From Shewanella sp. SNU WT4 (lineage in GTDB: Bacteria; Pseudomonadota; Gammaproteobacteria; Enterobacterales; Shewanellaceae): 64,000 nt of DNA. Location: assembly GCF_006494715.1 (NCBI RefSeq), contig NZ_CP041151.1, forward strand, positions 3,844,001 through 3,908,000, in the 5' to 3' direction. This document shows positions 8,205 to 17,684 of this stretch, piece after piece; the first letter of the stretch is position 1, and each line of letters begins with the position of its first letter. The notes beneath the pieces were generated by a model. It did not search any database. It saw only the letters and a list, made by a program, of their open reading frames with translations, and had not been told where the DNA came from. Both the position numbers and the translations under genes were made by a program.

Positions 8205-9431
8205 TTACGCTCCTAAACTAAACAATAAGCCAGCAATGGTGCCGCTCATTAAGTTGGCCATTGCGGCTGCAATTAAAGCCTTGATACCCATAGCGCTGAG
8301 ATCTTTACGACGCTCAGGGGCCAGCGCCGCTAACCCTCCAATCACCATGGCAAGCGAGCCTAAGTTGGCAAAGCCACACAAGGCAAAGCTGATAATAATT
8401 TGGGTTTTTTCAGAAAGTTGCTCTTTGATGGCTAAGAAGTCCATGTAGGCCACAAACTCGTTAATAATCATCTTTTGACCAATGAAAGAGGCAGCTAAAG
8501 AAGCTTCACTCCAAGGCACACCCATCACCCAAGCGAGCGGTGCTAACACGAGTCCGAGCAGGTATTGCATGGTTAAGTTTTCAATGCCAAACCAAGCGCC
8601 AGCGCCACCAATCAGGCCATTGACTAACGAGATTAAGCCCACGAATGCGAGCAATAACGCGGCAACTGACAGCACTTGTTGCAGACCCATGGCGGCGCCA
8701 TTGGCAGCAGCGTCTAATACGTTGGCAGGCTTGTCTTCTTGATCGTCGATGATTTTGTTGATGTCGTTCTCAACGGTGCCAGTTTCAGGCCACATTAATT
8801 TGGCAAACAACAAACCGGCTGGCGCCGTCATAAAGGCGGCGGTGAGTATGTATTTAACATCAACGCCCATCTGGATATAACCTATCATAGTGCCGCCAGA
8901 CACTGAGGCTAGACCGCCGGTCATTACTGCAAATAATTCAGAACGCGTCATGCGCTTGATGAAAGGGCGCACCATAGATGGCGCTTCAATAGGACCCACG
9001 AGGATATTGGCAGTGGCTGATAAGGATTCAGCGCGGCTGGTGCCAAGAATGCGCGATAAGGCGCCGCCCACAACACCAATCACCAATTGCATTATGCCAA
9101 GATAATACAAGGTCGCGATTAATGAGCTGATGAATACCACCACACACAGCACGTTAATCACAAAGATAAAGCCCAAGCTATAATTTGCTAAATCACCAAA
9201 TAAGAAGCTTAAGCCTTGATTGCCGTAGCCAATAACCTGCATCACCCCCGATGACACGTTATCAAGCATAACTTGCCCCGCTGGCACATAAAGCACGAAG
9301 GCGCCGAAGGTCACTTGAAATATCAAGGCTCCAATCACAGTGCGTAATTTAATGGCGCGGCGGTTTTCCGACAACATCACCGCTAAGCCAATTAAGCACA
9401 TCATGCCAACCAAACTGATGAAAACTTCCAT
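8205..9431 (-). CDS. nupC: Concentrative nucleoside transporter (CNT/NupC family)
   Basis: Inner-membrane ion-coupled nucleoside symporter of 408 residues, near the NupC length of about 400. Family marks include the G-rich N-terminal half, [21 protein letters not shown] near residue 150 and SETKQ-like polar segments such as [20 protein letters not shown] near residue 345. It is the first gene of a two-gene operon with deoD, one base apart. A good Shine-Dalgarno (GAGGTG) precedes the ATG at 9429-9431. Which nucleosides are carried cannot be read from sequence. Pairing with a purine phosphorylase suggests purine nucleosides are among them. Confidence 0.88.
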   Translation of the reverse strand: MEVFISLVGMMCLIGLAVMLSENRRAIKLRTVIGALIFQVTFGAFVLYVPAGQVMLDNVSSGVMQVIGYGNQGLSFLFGDLANYSLGFIFVINVLCVVVFISSLIATLYYLGIMQLVIGVVGGALSRILGTSRAESLSATANILVGPIEAPSMVRPFIKRMTRSELFAVMTGGLASVSGGTMIGYIQMGVDVKYILTAAFMTAPAGLLFAKLMWPETGTVENDINKIIDDQEDKPANVLDAAANGAAMGLQQVLSVAALLLAFVGLISLVNGLIGGAGAWFGIENLTMQYLLGLVLAPLAWVMGVPWSEASLAASFIGQKMIINEFVAYMDFLAIKEQLSEKTQIIISFALCGFANLGSLAMVIGGLAALAPERRKDLSAMGIKALIAAAMANLMSGTIAGLLFSLGA

Positions 9432-10079
9432 ACAAATTACACCTCATGTCTTCGCAATGGCAGCAGTGTAACCAGTGAAATAATAAGGACAAGAGGCAAA
9501 GATCACTTAGTTTAAATGAATATTTGAATATCCAACATTAACCACTGGTTTATCAATTTTTTGTTGTTAACTGCTAGGCACAGAACAACAAGCCAACAAC
9601 AAATGCAAAGTTTCACCCAAATAAACACAACATATCCGCGCAAAAATACAGCGCAGCAAATATTGCGAATCATTGGGCCTTGCGCCAGATTTTGCCCCAC
9701 TTTCTGAAATTTAATTACGAAAAAGAAATAAAAAACCCAAGAAGTATCGCCATCATTAGTCGCAAAACCACGGGACAGTTTCGCTATGTTTAGTTGCTAC
9801 TGCTTGTAAACGTGCGCCAGCCACTAGCACTTAGCCTGTGATAGCCAGTGTGGCTAGATTGCTGCCGCCAATTGTTCGCCATAAAAAACTATCACTTCAG
9901 CCATCTAGACCTCTACAACTCAAGATAAAGGTGATAAGTTAATTTTTGATTGTCATCACCACCAATGGCGCAACAAGGTGATACAGGTAACAGTGCCATT
10001 GATTTACACGCGTTAAGCTGATATTTCTCCCATTATTGGCTCTTGGCAAAGACATAAAACACTCAATTGAAGGTGCCCT
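9432..10079. other. Divergent regulatory gap between nupC and serA
   Basis: There is no convincing gene in these 648 bases. The nupC-proximal side has a half CRP-like site (AGTGATCT on the minus strand near 9500). The serA side has an inverted pair ggtgat (9930-9935)/atcacc (9955-9960) and a repeated aaggtgata (about 9928 and 9974) that could be an operator. An AT-rich tract with short A-runs lies at 9715-9740. These sites are suggestive only. Confidence 0.4.
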
Positions 10080-11309
10080 ATGGCGAAACACTCGCTTAAT
10101 AAAGATAAAATAAAAATTCTGTTACTTGAGGGCCTGCACCCTTCATCCATGGAAGTGTTAAAGAGAGCGGGCTACAGCAATATTGTTAGCCACAAAGGCT
10201 CATTAACTGGCGATGAGCTCATTGCCGCCATTAGTGATGCTCACTTTATCGGCATACGTTCTCGCACCCATTTGAGCGCTGAAGTCTTGCAGCATGCCAG
10301 CAAATTAATTGCCATTGGCTGCTTTTGTATTGGTACTAACCAAGTGGATATCAAGGCCGCAGAAAAGCTTGGCATTCCAGTGTTTAACGCGCCCTTTTCT
10401 AATACACGCAGCGTAGCGGAACTTGTGCTAGGTGAAATCATTATGCTGCTTCGCGGCATTCCTGAACGCAATGCTTTGGCGCATCAAGGCGGTTGGCTTA
10501 AGAGCGCCGCTGGCAGCTTTGAGGCGCGTGGCAAAACCTTAGGCGTCATAGGTTATGGCCATATTGGCACTCAGCTTGGCATATTGGCTGAAACCTTAGG
10601 TATGCGGGTTACTTTTTATGATATTGAAGATAAATTGCCGCTCGGTAATGCCCAGCAAATCCATAGCCTGACGCAATTATTAGCCAACGCTGACGTGGTT
10701 AGTTTGCACGTGCCTGAAACCGATGCAACGCGCAACATGATAGGCGCAGAGCAATTAGCGTCAATGCGCCAAGGCAGTATTTTGATCAATGCCTCGCGCG
10801 GCACAGTGGTAGATATTGATGCCTTAACCGTGGCGCTAAAGGAGCGCAAGCTTAGCGGCGCCGCCATTGACGTATTCCCCGTCGAGCCAACCTCCAATGA
10901 CGAGGCCTTTGTATCGCCGCTGCAAGGTTTACACAATGTCATTTTAACCCCGCATGTGGGCGGCAGCACCGCCGAAGCGCAGGAAAACATTGGCATTGAA
11001 GTCGCGGGCAAACTCGCTAAATACTCAGACAATGGCTCAACCGTATCTGCGGTTAACTTCCCAGAAGTGTCATTGCCGCAGCACACAGGTACTTCGCGTT
11101 TACTGCATATTCACAGCAATCGCCCAGGGGTATTAATTCAAATCAACCAAGCCTTTGCGGTAAAAGGCATCAACATTGCTGCCCAGTACCTGCAAACCAC
11201 CGCCGACATAGGTTATGTAGTGATGGAAGTTGATACTAGCGATGCTGAAGAAGCTTTAGCGCAACTGCAAGTGATTGACGGCACCATTCGCACCCGACTG
11301 TTACACTAA
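10080..11309 (+). CDS. serA: D-3-phosphoglycerate dehydrogenase
   Basis: First enzyme of serine synthesis: oxidises 3-phosphoglycerate to 3-phosphohydroxypyruvate with NAD+. Its 409 residues closely match the E. coli-type enzyme (410). The order is an N-terminal substrate domain, a Rossmann domain with GVIGYGHIGTQLG near residue 158, catalytic ASRGTVVD and LTPHVGGSTAEAQ near residue 285, then a C-terminal ACT domain beginning around residue 335 (SNRPGVLIQINQAF) for serine feedback inhibition. Shine-Dalgarno AAGGTG lies six bases before the ATG. The gene is monocistronic and ends in a strong terminator. Confidence 0.96.
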   Translation: MAKHSLNKDKIKILLLEGLHPSSMEVLKRAGYSNIVSHKGSLTGDELIAAISDAHFIGIRSRTHLSAEVLQHASKLIAIGCFCIGTNQVDIKAAEKLGIPVFNAPFSNTRSVAELVLGEIIMLLRGIPERNALAHQGGWLKSAAGSFEARGKTLGVIGYGHIGTQLGILAETLGMRVTFYDIEDKLPLGNAQQIHSLTQLLANADVVSLHVPETDATRNMIGAEQLASMRQGSILINASRGTVVDIDALTVALKERKLSGAAIDVFPVEPTSNDEAFVSPLQGLHNVILTPHVGGSTAEAQENIGIEVAGKLAKYSDNGSTVSAVNFPEVSLPQHTGTSRLLHIHSNRPGVLIQINQAFAVKGINIAAQYLQTTADIGYVVMEVDTSDAEEALAQLQVIDGTIRTRLLH

Positions 11310-11310
11310 A

Positions 11311-11336
11311 CCTGAGTTGATAGCCTGAGTTGATAG
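11311..11336. repeat. Two 13-bp direct repeats directly after the serA stop codon
   Basis: cctgagttgatag occurs twice in perfect tandem (11311-11323 and 11324-11336) immediately after the serA stop codon. A degraded third unit (tctaatcttgatgg) follows. Confidence 0.85.
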
Positions 11337-11386
11337 TCTAATCTTGATGGCCTGCTGTAGCGCATGAATTAATGGCTCCCAGATAC

Positions 11387-11427
11387 AAAAAACCCCAGAG
11401 TCAGTGATGCTGGATCTGGGGTTTTTT
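11387..11427. terminator. Bidirectional terminator between serA and rlmI
   Basis: A perfect 13-bp stem aaaaaaccccaga/tctggggtttttt with a 15-base loop. It has A and T runs on both sides, so it can end the converging serA (+) and rlmI (-) transcripts. Confidence 0.92.
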
Positions 11428-11469
11428 ATTGCAAGACAGAAGGTTAAACCAGCTAGTCTGGCGATTACT

Positions 11470-11534
11470 TAGCGACTAGTGCTCGGGCGATTAATACGCG
11501 TACGCGGGCGATTAACACACGCGCGCGACTAAGC
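11470..11534. repeat. Degenerate tandem repeats over the rlmI stop codon
   Basis: On the minus strand, three units of roughly 21-25 bp each end in TAATCGCC(C). The first (GCGCGTGTGTTAATCGCCC) contains the rlmI stop codon, the second (GCGTACGCGTATTAATCGCC) follows directly, and a degraded third lies at about 11470-11490. Confidence 0.7.
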
Positions 11535-12702
11535 CCTTAAGATAAAAGCCTTCAGGGAAGCCGCCAGCAATCGGGTGATCCGATGCCTGACTTAAACGCT
11601 CGATAAACTGAATATCACGCTTAGCATCAAGCGCCGCGTCTGCGACTACTTTTTGGAATAAGTCAGCCGGCATTAATCCTGAGCACGAGAAGGTCAGTAA
11701 TATGCCGTTAGGGTTCAGTAACTGCATAGCAATCATGTTGATATCTTTGTAACCGCGACAAGCACCGTTAAGCTGCGCCTTGTTATCCGCAAACTTAGGT
11801 GGGTCGAGCACTATCACATCAAAGGTTTTACCTTGGTCGCGATATTCACGCAGCAACTTAAACACGTCGGCTTCGTTGTAATTGACATGAGCGTCATCAA
11901 TGGCGTTAATCGCCATGTTTTCGCGGGCAGTGGCTAATGCTAACGCTGATACATCAACGTTCTCAATGCTACTGGCGCCAGCTTTAGCGGCATATAAACC
12001 AAAGGTGCCGGTATAGCAAAAACAGTTAAGTACTGACTTACCTTTGACAAAACGGCCAGCGATGGCGCGGTTATCACGTTGATCTAAATAAAAACCTGTC
12101 TTATGGCCTTTAATCACATCCACAGCTATCTTGATGCCGTTTTCTTCAATAATCACAGGCATAGCTGGCAATTCACCGTGCAATAAGCCAGTGACCAATG
12201 GCAAGCCTTCTTTCTTGCGCGACTCTACGTCTGAGCGCTCGTAAATGGCGCAATCAGGATAAAGCTCAGCCAAGACAGACACTAAGGTATCACGCCAAAA
12301 ATCAGCGCCAGCGCTTAATAACTGACACACCAGCACATTGGCGTACTTATCTATGGTAATGCCAGGTAAGCCATCAGATTCTGCTGCCACTAAGCGATAA
12401 CCCGTTAAGCCTTGCTCAGCAATCACATGCTCGCGGCCCGCTTGGGCGCGAATGATGCGGCGCATAAAGAAGTCTCTATCTATTTGCTCTTCTTTATCAA
12501 AAGTCCAAACCCGCACTTGAATTTGTGAGGCTTCTGACCACGCCCCTCTGGCCAACCATTTGCCATCATGGGCAACCACATCAACGGTATCGCCATTGAC
12601 TGGCTTACCTTTGATATTGTGAATACCACTGGCAAACACCCAAGGATGATGACGTTCTAGGGATTTCTCCCTTTTTGGGTGAAGCTTAATACGAATGGCC
12701 AT
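11512..12702 (-). CDS. rlmI: 23S rRNA m5C1962 methyltransferase RlmI
   Basis: SAM-dependent cytosine-5 methyltransferase of 23S rRNA. Its 396 residues equal the E. coli RlmI length. An N-terminal PUA domain (about 1-75, [16 protein letters not shown]) is followed by a linker and a Rossmann methyltransferase domain. This contains the SAM motif [20 protein letters not shown] near residue 222, [11 protein letters not shown], and TFSCSGLM with the catalytic-type Cys near residue 335. The gene appears monocistronic and is divergent from ygfZ, with about 200 bp between them holding both promoters. Confidence 0.92.
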   Translation of the reverse strand: MAIRIKLHPKREKSLERHHPWVFASGIHNIKGKPVNGDTVDVVAHDGKWLARGAWSEASQIQVRVWTFDKEEQIDRDFFMRRIIRAQAGREHVIAEQGLTGYRLVAAESDGLPGITIDKYANVLVCQLLSAGADFWRDTLVSVLAELYPDCAIYERSDVESRKKEGLPLVTGLLHGELPAMPVIIEENGIKIAVDVIKGHKTGFYLDQRDNRAIAGRFVKGKSVLNCFCYTGTFGLYAAKAGASSIENVDVSALALATARENMAINAIDDAHVNYNEADVFKLLREYRDQGKTFDVIVLDPPKFADNKAQLNGACRGYKDINMIAMQLLNPNGILLTFSCSGLMPADLFQKVVADAALDAKRDIQFIERLSQASDHPIAGGFPEGFYLKGLVARVC

Positions 12703-12905
12703 AGTTAATCCTAATCATTACCCTGCGCAGAAATTAGCTTCCGCGCTCAAATTGGCCAATATTCTACTAGGTTAGAGGGATAAAATCAGATTAATCCTAA
12801 ACAGTGAGCAATTCGCCTTAATCATCAGCAGCTTGTTATGTCGCTTGAGCTGTAAACCCCTTAAGCATACAATCGCTGTCATTCATATATTTGTAGGAAC
12901 TTGCC

Positions 12906-13862
12906 ATGAAAACCGTCGCTGATTGTTGGCCATTAGCCATATCCCAACCCAACCTAGCCATTTGTCAGCTGACTCACTTTGGTGTGTTACAGCTTAAGGG
13001 CGAGCAGGCACGGATTTTTTTAAATGGCCAAGTCACTGCAGATATTACCCGTTTAGACGCTGATACTTGGCGCTTTGGCGCGCACTGCGATCCTAAAGGC
13101 AAGATGATCGCAAGCTTTCGGGTGTTTGGCCGCGATGATTACCTGCAGCTATTAATGCCAAAAGATACCTTAGCCATTGATTTACCGCAGATGCAAAAGT
13201 ACGCAGTATTTAGCAAGGTTGAGCTCAGTGATGTATCTGAGCAGTGGCAGATTTTAGGTGTCACTGGCCGCGATAGTGACGCCTTTATTACCAAGCATTT
13301 TGGTGAATTGCCGCACTCAGTCAATTATTTAGCCGATGGCAGCACTCTGCTTAAATGCGATTACGGTTACTTGTTAATGCTCACTAAAGAGCAAAGCGAG
13401 CGTATTACTCATGAGCAAAGCATTCAAGACTCAAGCCTATGGCAAGCCTTAGAAATTAGCGCAGGCATAGCTAACATTGGCGCTAATCATAGCGCGCAAT
13501 TTGTGCCGCAAATGGCCAACATCCAAGCCATTGACGGTATTAGCTTTACTAAAGGCTGTTACATGGGGCAAGAAACCATAGCGCGCATGAAATATCGCGG
13601 TGGTAATAAGCGCGCCCTCTATGTAGTGACTGGTCAGTTAGCGCAAGCGCCAACAAGCGATGCCGAACTGGAAATGGACATGGGTGAAAGCTGGCGCAAA
13701 GTGGGTAGCATCATAGAATCAAGCTTCATTGATGGTCATTTCTGGTGCAGTGCGGTTCTGCCGAATGATACTTCAATGGATAGCTTGCTGCGCCTATCGA
13801 CCCAAACCGATGTGCGTTTATCCTTGCAAGCTCTGCCTTACTCATTAGAAGAAAGCGTATAA
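12906..13862 (+). CDS. ygfZ: YgfZ family folate-binding Fe-S cluster maintenance protein
   Basis: GcvT-like folate-binding protein that assists repair or assembly of certain Fe-S enzymes such as MiaB. Its 318 residues fit YgfZ (about 326). The diagnostic signature K-G-C-[YFW]-x-G-Q-E is present as KGCYMGQETIARMKYRG near residue 217. The N-terminal half shows the GcvT-type segment FLNGQVTADITRL. No partner gene of the sdhE type is adjacent; the gene stands alone between rlmI (divergent) and the converging hybrid-kinase gene. Confidence 0.92.
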   Translation: MKTVADCWPLAISQPNLAICQLTHFGVLQLKGEQARIFLNGQVTADITRLDADTWRFGAHCDPKGKMIASFRVFGRDDYLQLLMPKDTLAIDLPQMQKYAVFSKVELSDVSEQWQILGVTGRDSDAFITKHFGELPHSVNYLADGSTLLKCDYGYLLMLTKEQSERITHEQSIQDSSLWQALEISAGIANIGANHSAQFVPQMANIQAIDGISFTKGCYMGQETIARMKYRGGNKRALYVVTGQLAQAPTSDAELEMDMGESWRKVGSIIESSFIDGHFWCSAVLPNDTSMDSLLRLSTQTDVRLSLQALPYSLEESV

Positions 13863-13902
13863 GTAAGCGCGCATGATTTGAAATATAAAAGTTTAAAATG
13901 AA

Positions 13903-13934
13903 AAAAGTTAGGGGCGCTAAAATAGCGCCCCTAA
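13903..13934. terminator. Terminator between ygfZ and the degenerate hybrid kinase gene
   Basis: A perfect 12-bp stem ttaggggcgcta/tagcgcccctaa with a 3-base loop. On the minus strand it is followed by CTTTTTT, serving the kinase transcript. On the plus strand, 45 bp past ygfZ, it has only a weak T-tract. Confidence 0.85.
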
Positions 13935-14001
13935 TTAATTAACATGTGTCAATCAAGGCTGCCTTGTGGCGATTCTAAGCATAGAGTCACCTACTTATCA
14001 T

Positions 14002-15717
14002 CTACTTAGGCTTACTCATAAGCGGTTGTAATTCTTGCAGCGCCTTATCAAACTCAAAATTACTGATTAATCCAAACACTGACTGATAATCTGCCAAATG
14101 CTCATGTCGGCAAGCTTGCAACTGCGCCACTAAAGTGACTGCGGCGGCGTCTGATTGCTGCAAAAACACTTGCAGCTTTAGCAGGCACTGGTGCAACTGC
14201 AAATCACTAATCGACTCCCCAAGCTCATTGAGATGCTGCAATTCTCGCCACGAATTAATGGCCGCGATGATGTCCATTAATAAGCTCAGCATGGACTCAC
14301 TTGACCACTCTTTGCCTTGATTAATAATATCGCCCGCTTCAGTGGCTAAATGCGACAAGCGATCGCTGCCTAAGCTTGCGGCTACACCTTTGAGCGTGTG
14401 CAGCAAACGCGCTAAGGTTTGCCAATCACCAGCGCCATAAGCTTCTGGAATTTGAGTTAATAATTGTGGCTGGCCGGTTGCAAAGCGCACCAATAAATCG
14501 GCGTAGAGTTCACCATCAAAATTGAGCCGCGCCAAGGCCTTATGACAATCCAGCGCGGCGTGCGCTGGCCACACGCCTTTATCAATGTCAGCAACACTTT
14601 GCGCTTCCTCGCAGTCTATTCCAAATTGATGCAGCACTTGCTTTAGGTAGCAAAAATCAAATGGCTTAGGCAGTACGGCATTAAAACCTATGTTTAAGTA
14701 ACCTTGCACATGGCTGTCGGTATGATTAGCAGAAAGCGCAATCACAGCTAAGTGTTGCCATTTAGGTTGAGCGCGCAGCCGCTTTAAGGCTGTTACTCCA
14801 TCCATGACTGGCATTTGAATATCCATTAACACCAGTTTGACGCGATGTTCTGCCAAATATTGTAGTGCTTCCAAGCCATTTTCAGCAATCGCCGGTAACG
14901 GCAGTTGTAAGCGCTCAAACATAGCCATGACGAGTTGTCGATTAAGACCGTGATCATCAACCAGCAATATAGGTAAATCCTGATCGGCTTGAGGGATAAT
15001 GCCGGTGCCACCACCGTCGCGTGGACGCTCGCAATTAAGTTCAAATTGAAAGCCAAATTCGCCCTCAAAAGATAATAATCGCAGTTGACCACCGAGCACG
15101 CCAGCAAGCTTCTTCGCCAGCGATAGGCCCGATGACATATCGAAGATTTTTTCTAACTGACTTAAATTACCATTGCCACCCCAATGGCTTGGAATGATTT
15201 CCACCTGCAAATTGACTTGATTAATATCCGCCATCGACCTGGCTCTACACACGGGTGTGCCGCCTTGCTTAGCCACAAAATGCAGTAAACAGCTCAGCAA
15301 ACGCTGCAACTTAGTGCCATCCGTCACTATCTTGCCGCATTGCGGCCAATCAAAAATCAACTGTTGTAGATCTCGACCCCACAACCGCCACTGTTCTTCT
15401 AGCCCTTGTTTTAAGCCCAGAATATACAAGGCTTGGCTGTCGAGAGTGAATTTTTGACTATCAAGTTCCGCCAGCATAAGTAAGTTATTAATTTGCCACT
15501 CAAGTTGGTGATTGGCTAAATTGATGGCTTCTAATTCGGTGCGATTTTGCGGTTCAAGCGAGCTTTGCAGGCACAACTGCGTCATGCCATTGATAGTATG
15601 CATGGGCGATTTTAAATCGTCATTGAGTGATGCCAGCCATAACCGCATTTGGCCCAGTAAGGGCGCACTATTGTCGGCCGGTGCAGGCACCGGCGCTGAG
15701 GGGGGAAGTGGGCGCAA
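14002..15717 (-). CDS. Degenerate hybrid histidine kinase (pseudokinase-REC-Hpt)
   Basis: A 571-residue phosphorelay protein with no membrane segment or sensor domain. Starting at a TTG (15715-15717, with GGAGG six bases upstream and an in-frame stop just before it), it has a Pro/Ala-rich leader and a dimerisation segment at about 25-90. The H-box reads NDDLKSP at 32-38, with Asp33 where the phospho-accepting His should be. An HATPase-like region (about 130-230) lacks the N-box Asn and has GLSLAKK in place of the glycine-rich GLGLA. By contrast the receiver (D254, D255, D299, K351) and Hpt (HTLKG, H440) look intact. It is therefore inferred to be a phosphotransfer or regulatory protein fed by another kinase. 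It lies 37 bp after the AGCS symporter gene in the same operon. Confidence 0.82.
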   Translation of the reverse strand: MRPLPPSAPVPAPADNSAPLLGQMRLWLASLNDDLKSPMHTINGMTQLCLQSSLEPQNRTELEAINLANHQLEWQINNLLMLAELDSQKFTLDSQALYILGLKQGLEEQWRLWGRDLQQLIFDWPQCGKIVTDGTKLQRLLSCLLHFVAKQGGTPVCRARSMADINQVNLQVEIIPSHWGGNGNLSQLEKIFDMSSGLSLAKKLAGVLGGQLRLLSFEGEFGFQFELNCERPRDGGGTGIIPQADQDLPILLVDDHGLNRQLVMAMFERLQLPLPAIAENGLEALQYLAEHRVKLVLMDIQMPVMDGVTALKRLRAQPKWQHLAVIALSANHTDSHVQGYLNIGFNAVLPKPFDFCYLKQVLHQFGIDCEEAQSVADIDKGVWPAHAALDCHKALARLNFDGELYADLLVRFATGQPQLLTQIPEAYGAGDWQTLARLLHTLKGVAASLGSDRLSHLATEAGDIINQGKEWSSESMLSLLMDIIAAINSWRELQHLNELGESISDLQLHQCLLKLQVFLQQSDAAAVTLVAQLQACRHEHLADYQSVFGLISNFEFDKALQELQPLMSKPK

Positions 15718-15754
15718 TTATGTCCTCCATTACAATATTGTCGCCACAGGAAGC

Positions 15755-17110
15755 TTAACTTGTCGCTAATCCAGTAGCTGATTTTAATTGTTTAAAGTAG
15801 TCATAGGTTTCAGCCAAAATAACTTGTCTTAAACCGATAATGGCAATCAAGTTAGGTATCGCCATCAAGCCATTGACTGTATCTGCCAGTAACCAAATTA
15901 AATCCAATTTGATAAAGGCGCCACCAGCAATCAAGGTCAGAAATATCAGCTGATAGACTCGGCTTCCACGACCTTTAGTTAAATAATGCCAGCAGCGCTC
16001 ACCATAATAATTCCAGCCCAAAATAGTGGTAAAAGCAAAACACACTAGGGCTATGGTAACTAAGTATTGACCAATAATTGCATTTCCGCCTGTGGCAAAT
16101 GCCGCGCTAGTCATAGCCGCGCCCGAAGCGTCGCCATTCCACACCCCAGTGATAATCAATACTAAGCCCGTCATAGTGCAGATAATGATGGTATCGAAAA
16201 AGGTACCCGTCATGCTGACTAGGCCTTGCTCGGCAGGTGAGTTGGTTTTGGCCGCTGCCGCTGCAATCGGCGCACTACCTAGCCCTGACTCGTTAGAAAA
16301 CACGCCGCGGGCAATACCAATTTGAATGGCCTGCGCTACGCCTGCACCTAAAAAGCCGCCAGCGGCTGACATAGGGGTAAATGCCGCGTGCAGCACTAAC
16401 TCTAATGCTGGAATAATTTGATCGTAAAAGCTCACCAAAATCCAGCCACAAGCAAGTAAATAGCCTGTTGCCATGGCTGGCACTAAGCGCTGCGCCACCG
16501 CGGAAATGCGGCTCACACCGCCAAGCACCACTAAGGCCACCACACTGGTCAACACCACGGAGGTCATTTCATGAGGGATTTTAAAGGCGATATCTAAGGC
16601 ATCACTAATGGCATTTACTTGGGCAAAGGTACCTATACCAAAAAAGGCGACCCCAACCCCAAATACCGCAAAGGTTTTAGCCAGCCAAGGCAGGCCGAGT
16701 CCTTTTTCTATGTAGTACATAGGGCCACCAGCAATGCGGCCATTGCTATCAACTGTGCGGTATTTTACGGCGAGCAGACATTCGGCGTACTTGGTTGCCA
16801 TGCCAAAAAAGGCAGCTAACCACATCCAAAATAAGGCCCCTGGTCCACCAATTTTAATGGCGGTGGCCACACCTACAATATTACCTGTACCTATGGTGGC
16901 AGATAACGCAGTGCATAACGCGGCAAATGGGCTGATATCTCCCTTACCTTGAGATGGTTTAAACAATAAACCTAAGGCCATAGGCAAACGAAATACCTGC
17001 AGAAAACCTAAACGTAACGTCAGGTAAACACCGGTACCAACCAGTAAAATTAGGGTAGCAGGCCCCCAGACAAGGGCGTTAATGTGGGCAATAACATCGT
17101 GCAAATTCAT
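15755..17110 (-). CDS. Sodium:alanine/glycine symporter, AGCS family
   Basis: Inner-membrane Na+-coupled uptake carrier for alanine and/or glycine. The ATG at 17108-17110 (MNLHDVIAHINALVWGP, with GAGGAT upstream) is preferred, giving 451 residues, normal for the family. Upstream in-frame codons lie in the riboswitch leader. Family marks are LSATIGTGNIVGVATAI near residue 70, GIARGVFSNESGLGSAPIAAA near 270, and a long polytopic hydrophobic profile. A tandem glycine riboswitch lies directly upstream, so glycine control and probably glycine transport are inferred. The pseudokinase gene follows in the same transcript. Confidence 0.92.
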   Translation of the reverse strand: MNLHDVIAHINALVWGPATLILLVGTGVYLTLRLGFLQVFRLPMALGLLFKPSQGKGDISPFAALCTALSATIGTGNIVGVATAIKIGGPGALFWMWLAAFFGMATKYAECLLAVKYRTVDSNGRIAGGPMYYIEKGLGLPWLAKTFAVFGVGVAFFGIGTFAQVNAISDALDIAFKIPHEMTSVVLTSVVALVVLGGVSRISAVAQRLVPAMATGYLLACGWILVSFYDQIIPALELVLHAAFTPMSAAGGFLGAGVAQAIQIGIARGVFSNESGLGSAPIAAAAAKTNSPAEQGLVSMTGTFFDTIIICTMTGLVLIITGVWNGDASGAAMTSAAFATGGNAIIGQYLVTIALVCFAFTTILGWNYYGERCWHYLTKGRGSRVYQLIFLTLIAGGAFIKLDLIWLLADTVNGLMAIPNLIAIIGLRQVILAETYDYFKQLKSATGLATS

Positions 17111-17258
17111 ACAAATCCTCAGTTTACAAAACAACCTAAGTAATAAACGAGGAGGAAAAGAAATGGCTGGCAAATCCGCCCAATAAATAGGCAGATGCAG
17201 TTTAGACCGAGAGCAAAAGACCAAAGTCCCGCCACTAGGCAAACAGGCAAAGCAGTCA

Positions 17259-17513
17259 CCCTCTCCTCTGTCCTTTTGCCTGAGCGTTTCACTGAAACAA
17301 GCTCACATCATCTCGATAGTCATCAAGATAAGTTAACCTTATTCCAGCTTGCGCCTTCGGCGCTGGCGTTAAGCTATGCCAGTCTCTCCAGAGGCTCGTC
17401 CAGTAACAGTCCACGCCTTGCGGCACCTGAAAGAGTGCTTCTTTACCTGCTGCGTTGTCGCAGTGGCAAGAAGTTGCCTCGTCGGTGTGGGGTCAATTCC
17501 CCACTCTCCTGCT
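17259..17513 (-). promoter_or_regulatory. Tandem glycine riboswitch upstream of the AGCS symporter
   Basis: On the minus strand two aptamers follow each other. The first (about 17513-17385) opens with GCAGGAGAG, has CACCGACGAGGCAA, CTTTCAGGT and GGACTGTTAC. The second (about 17385-17259) opens with CTCTGGAGAGA, has GCGCCGAAGGCGCAAGC and CTCAGGCAAAAGGACAGAG. These are the conserved cores of the class, whose classic Vibrio example also precedes an AGCS gene. A small hairpin GTCGC-TTAG-GCGAC (17532-17545) lies 5' of it. The expression platform between 17258 and the start codon was not resolved. Reading frames across this stretch are spurious. Confidence 0.9.
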
Positions 17514-17684
17514 ACCTTCATCCGAACGGATAGTCGCCTAAGCGACAAGGTGAGAATAGTGCCGCGTTTGCCCCCTAATGACAAGCAAGAATGCAGCCGC
17601 GCAAAACCTGTCGATCAAAAATCGAACAGCTCTCACAAAATAATTAGTTGGCGCATAAAAATCATTCAGTTATCTTATCAGAGA

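Noticed and set aside
9512..9700. Minus-strand frame of 62 codons in the nupC-serA gap
   Set aside because: Composition is unlike a protein and there is no ribosome binding site; probably chance in a stop-poor stretch.
17195..17684. Reading frames across the leader, including a 100-codon N-terminal extension of the ABC ATPase
   Set aside because: The stretch is occupied by the tandem glycine riboswitch on the other strand, and the extension is unlike any ATPase sequence; ATG 17685 or GTG 17709 start the family domain.
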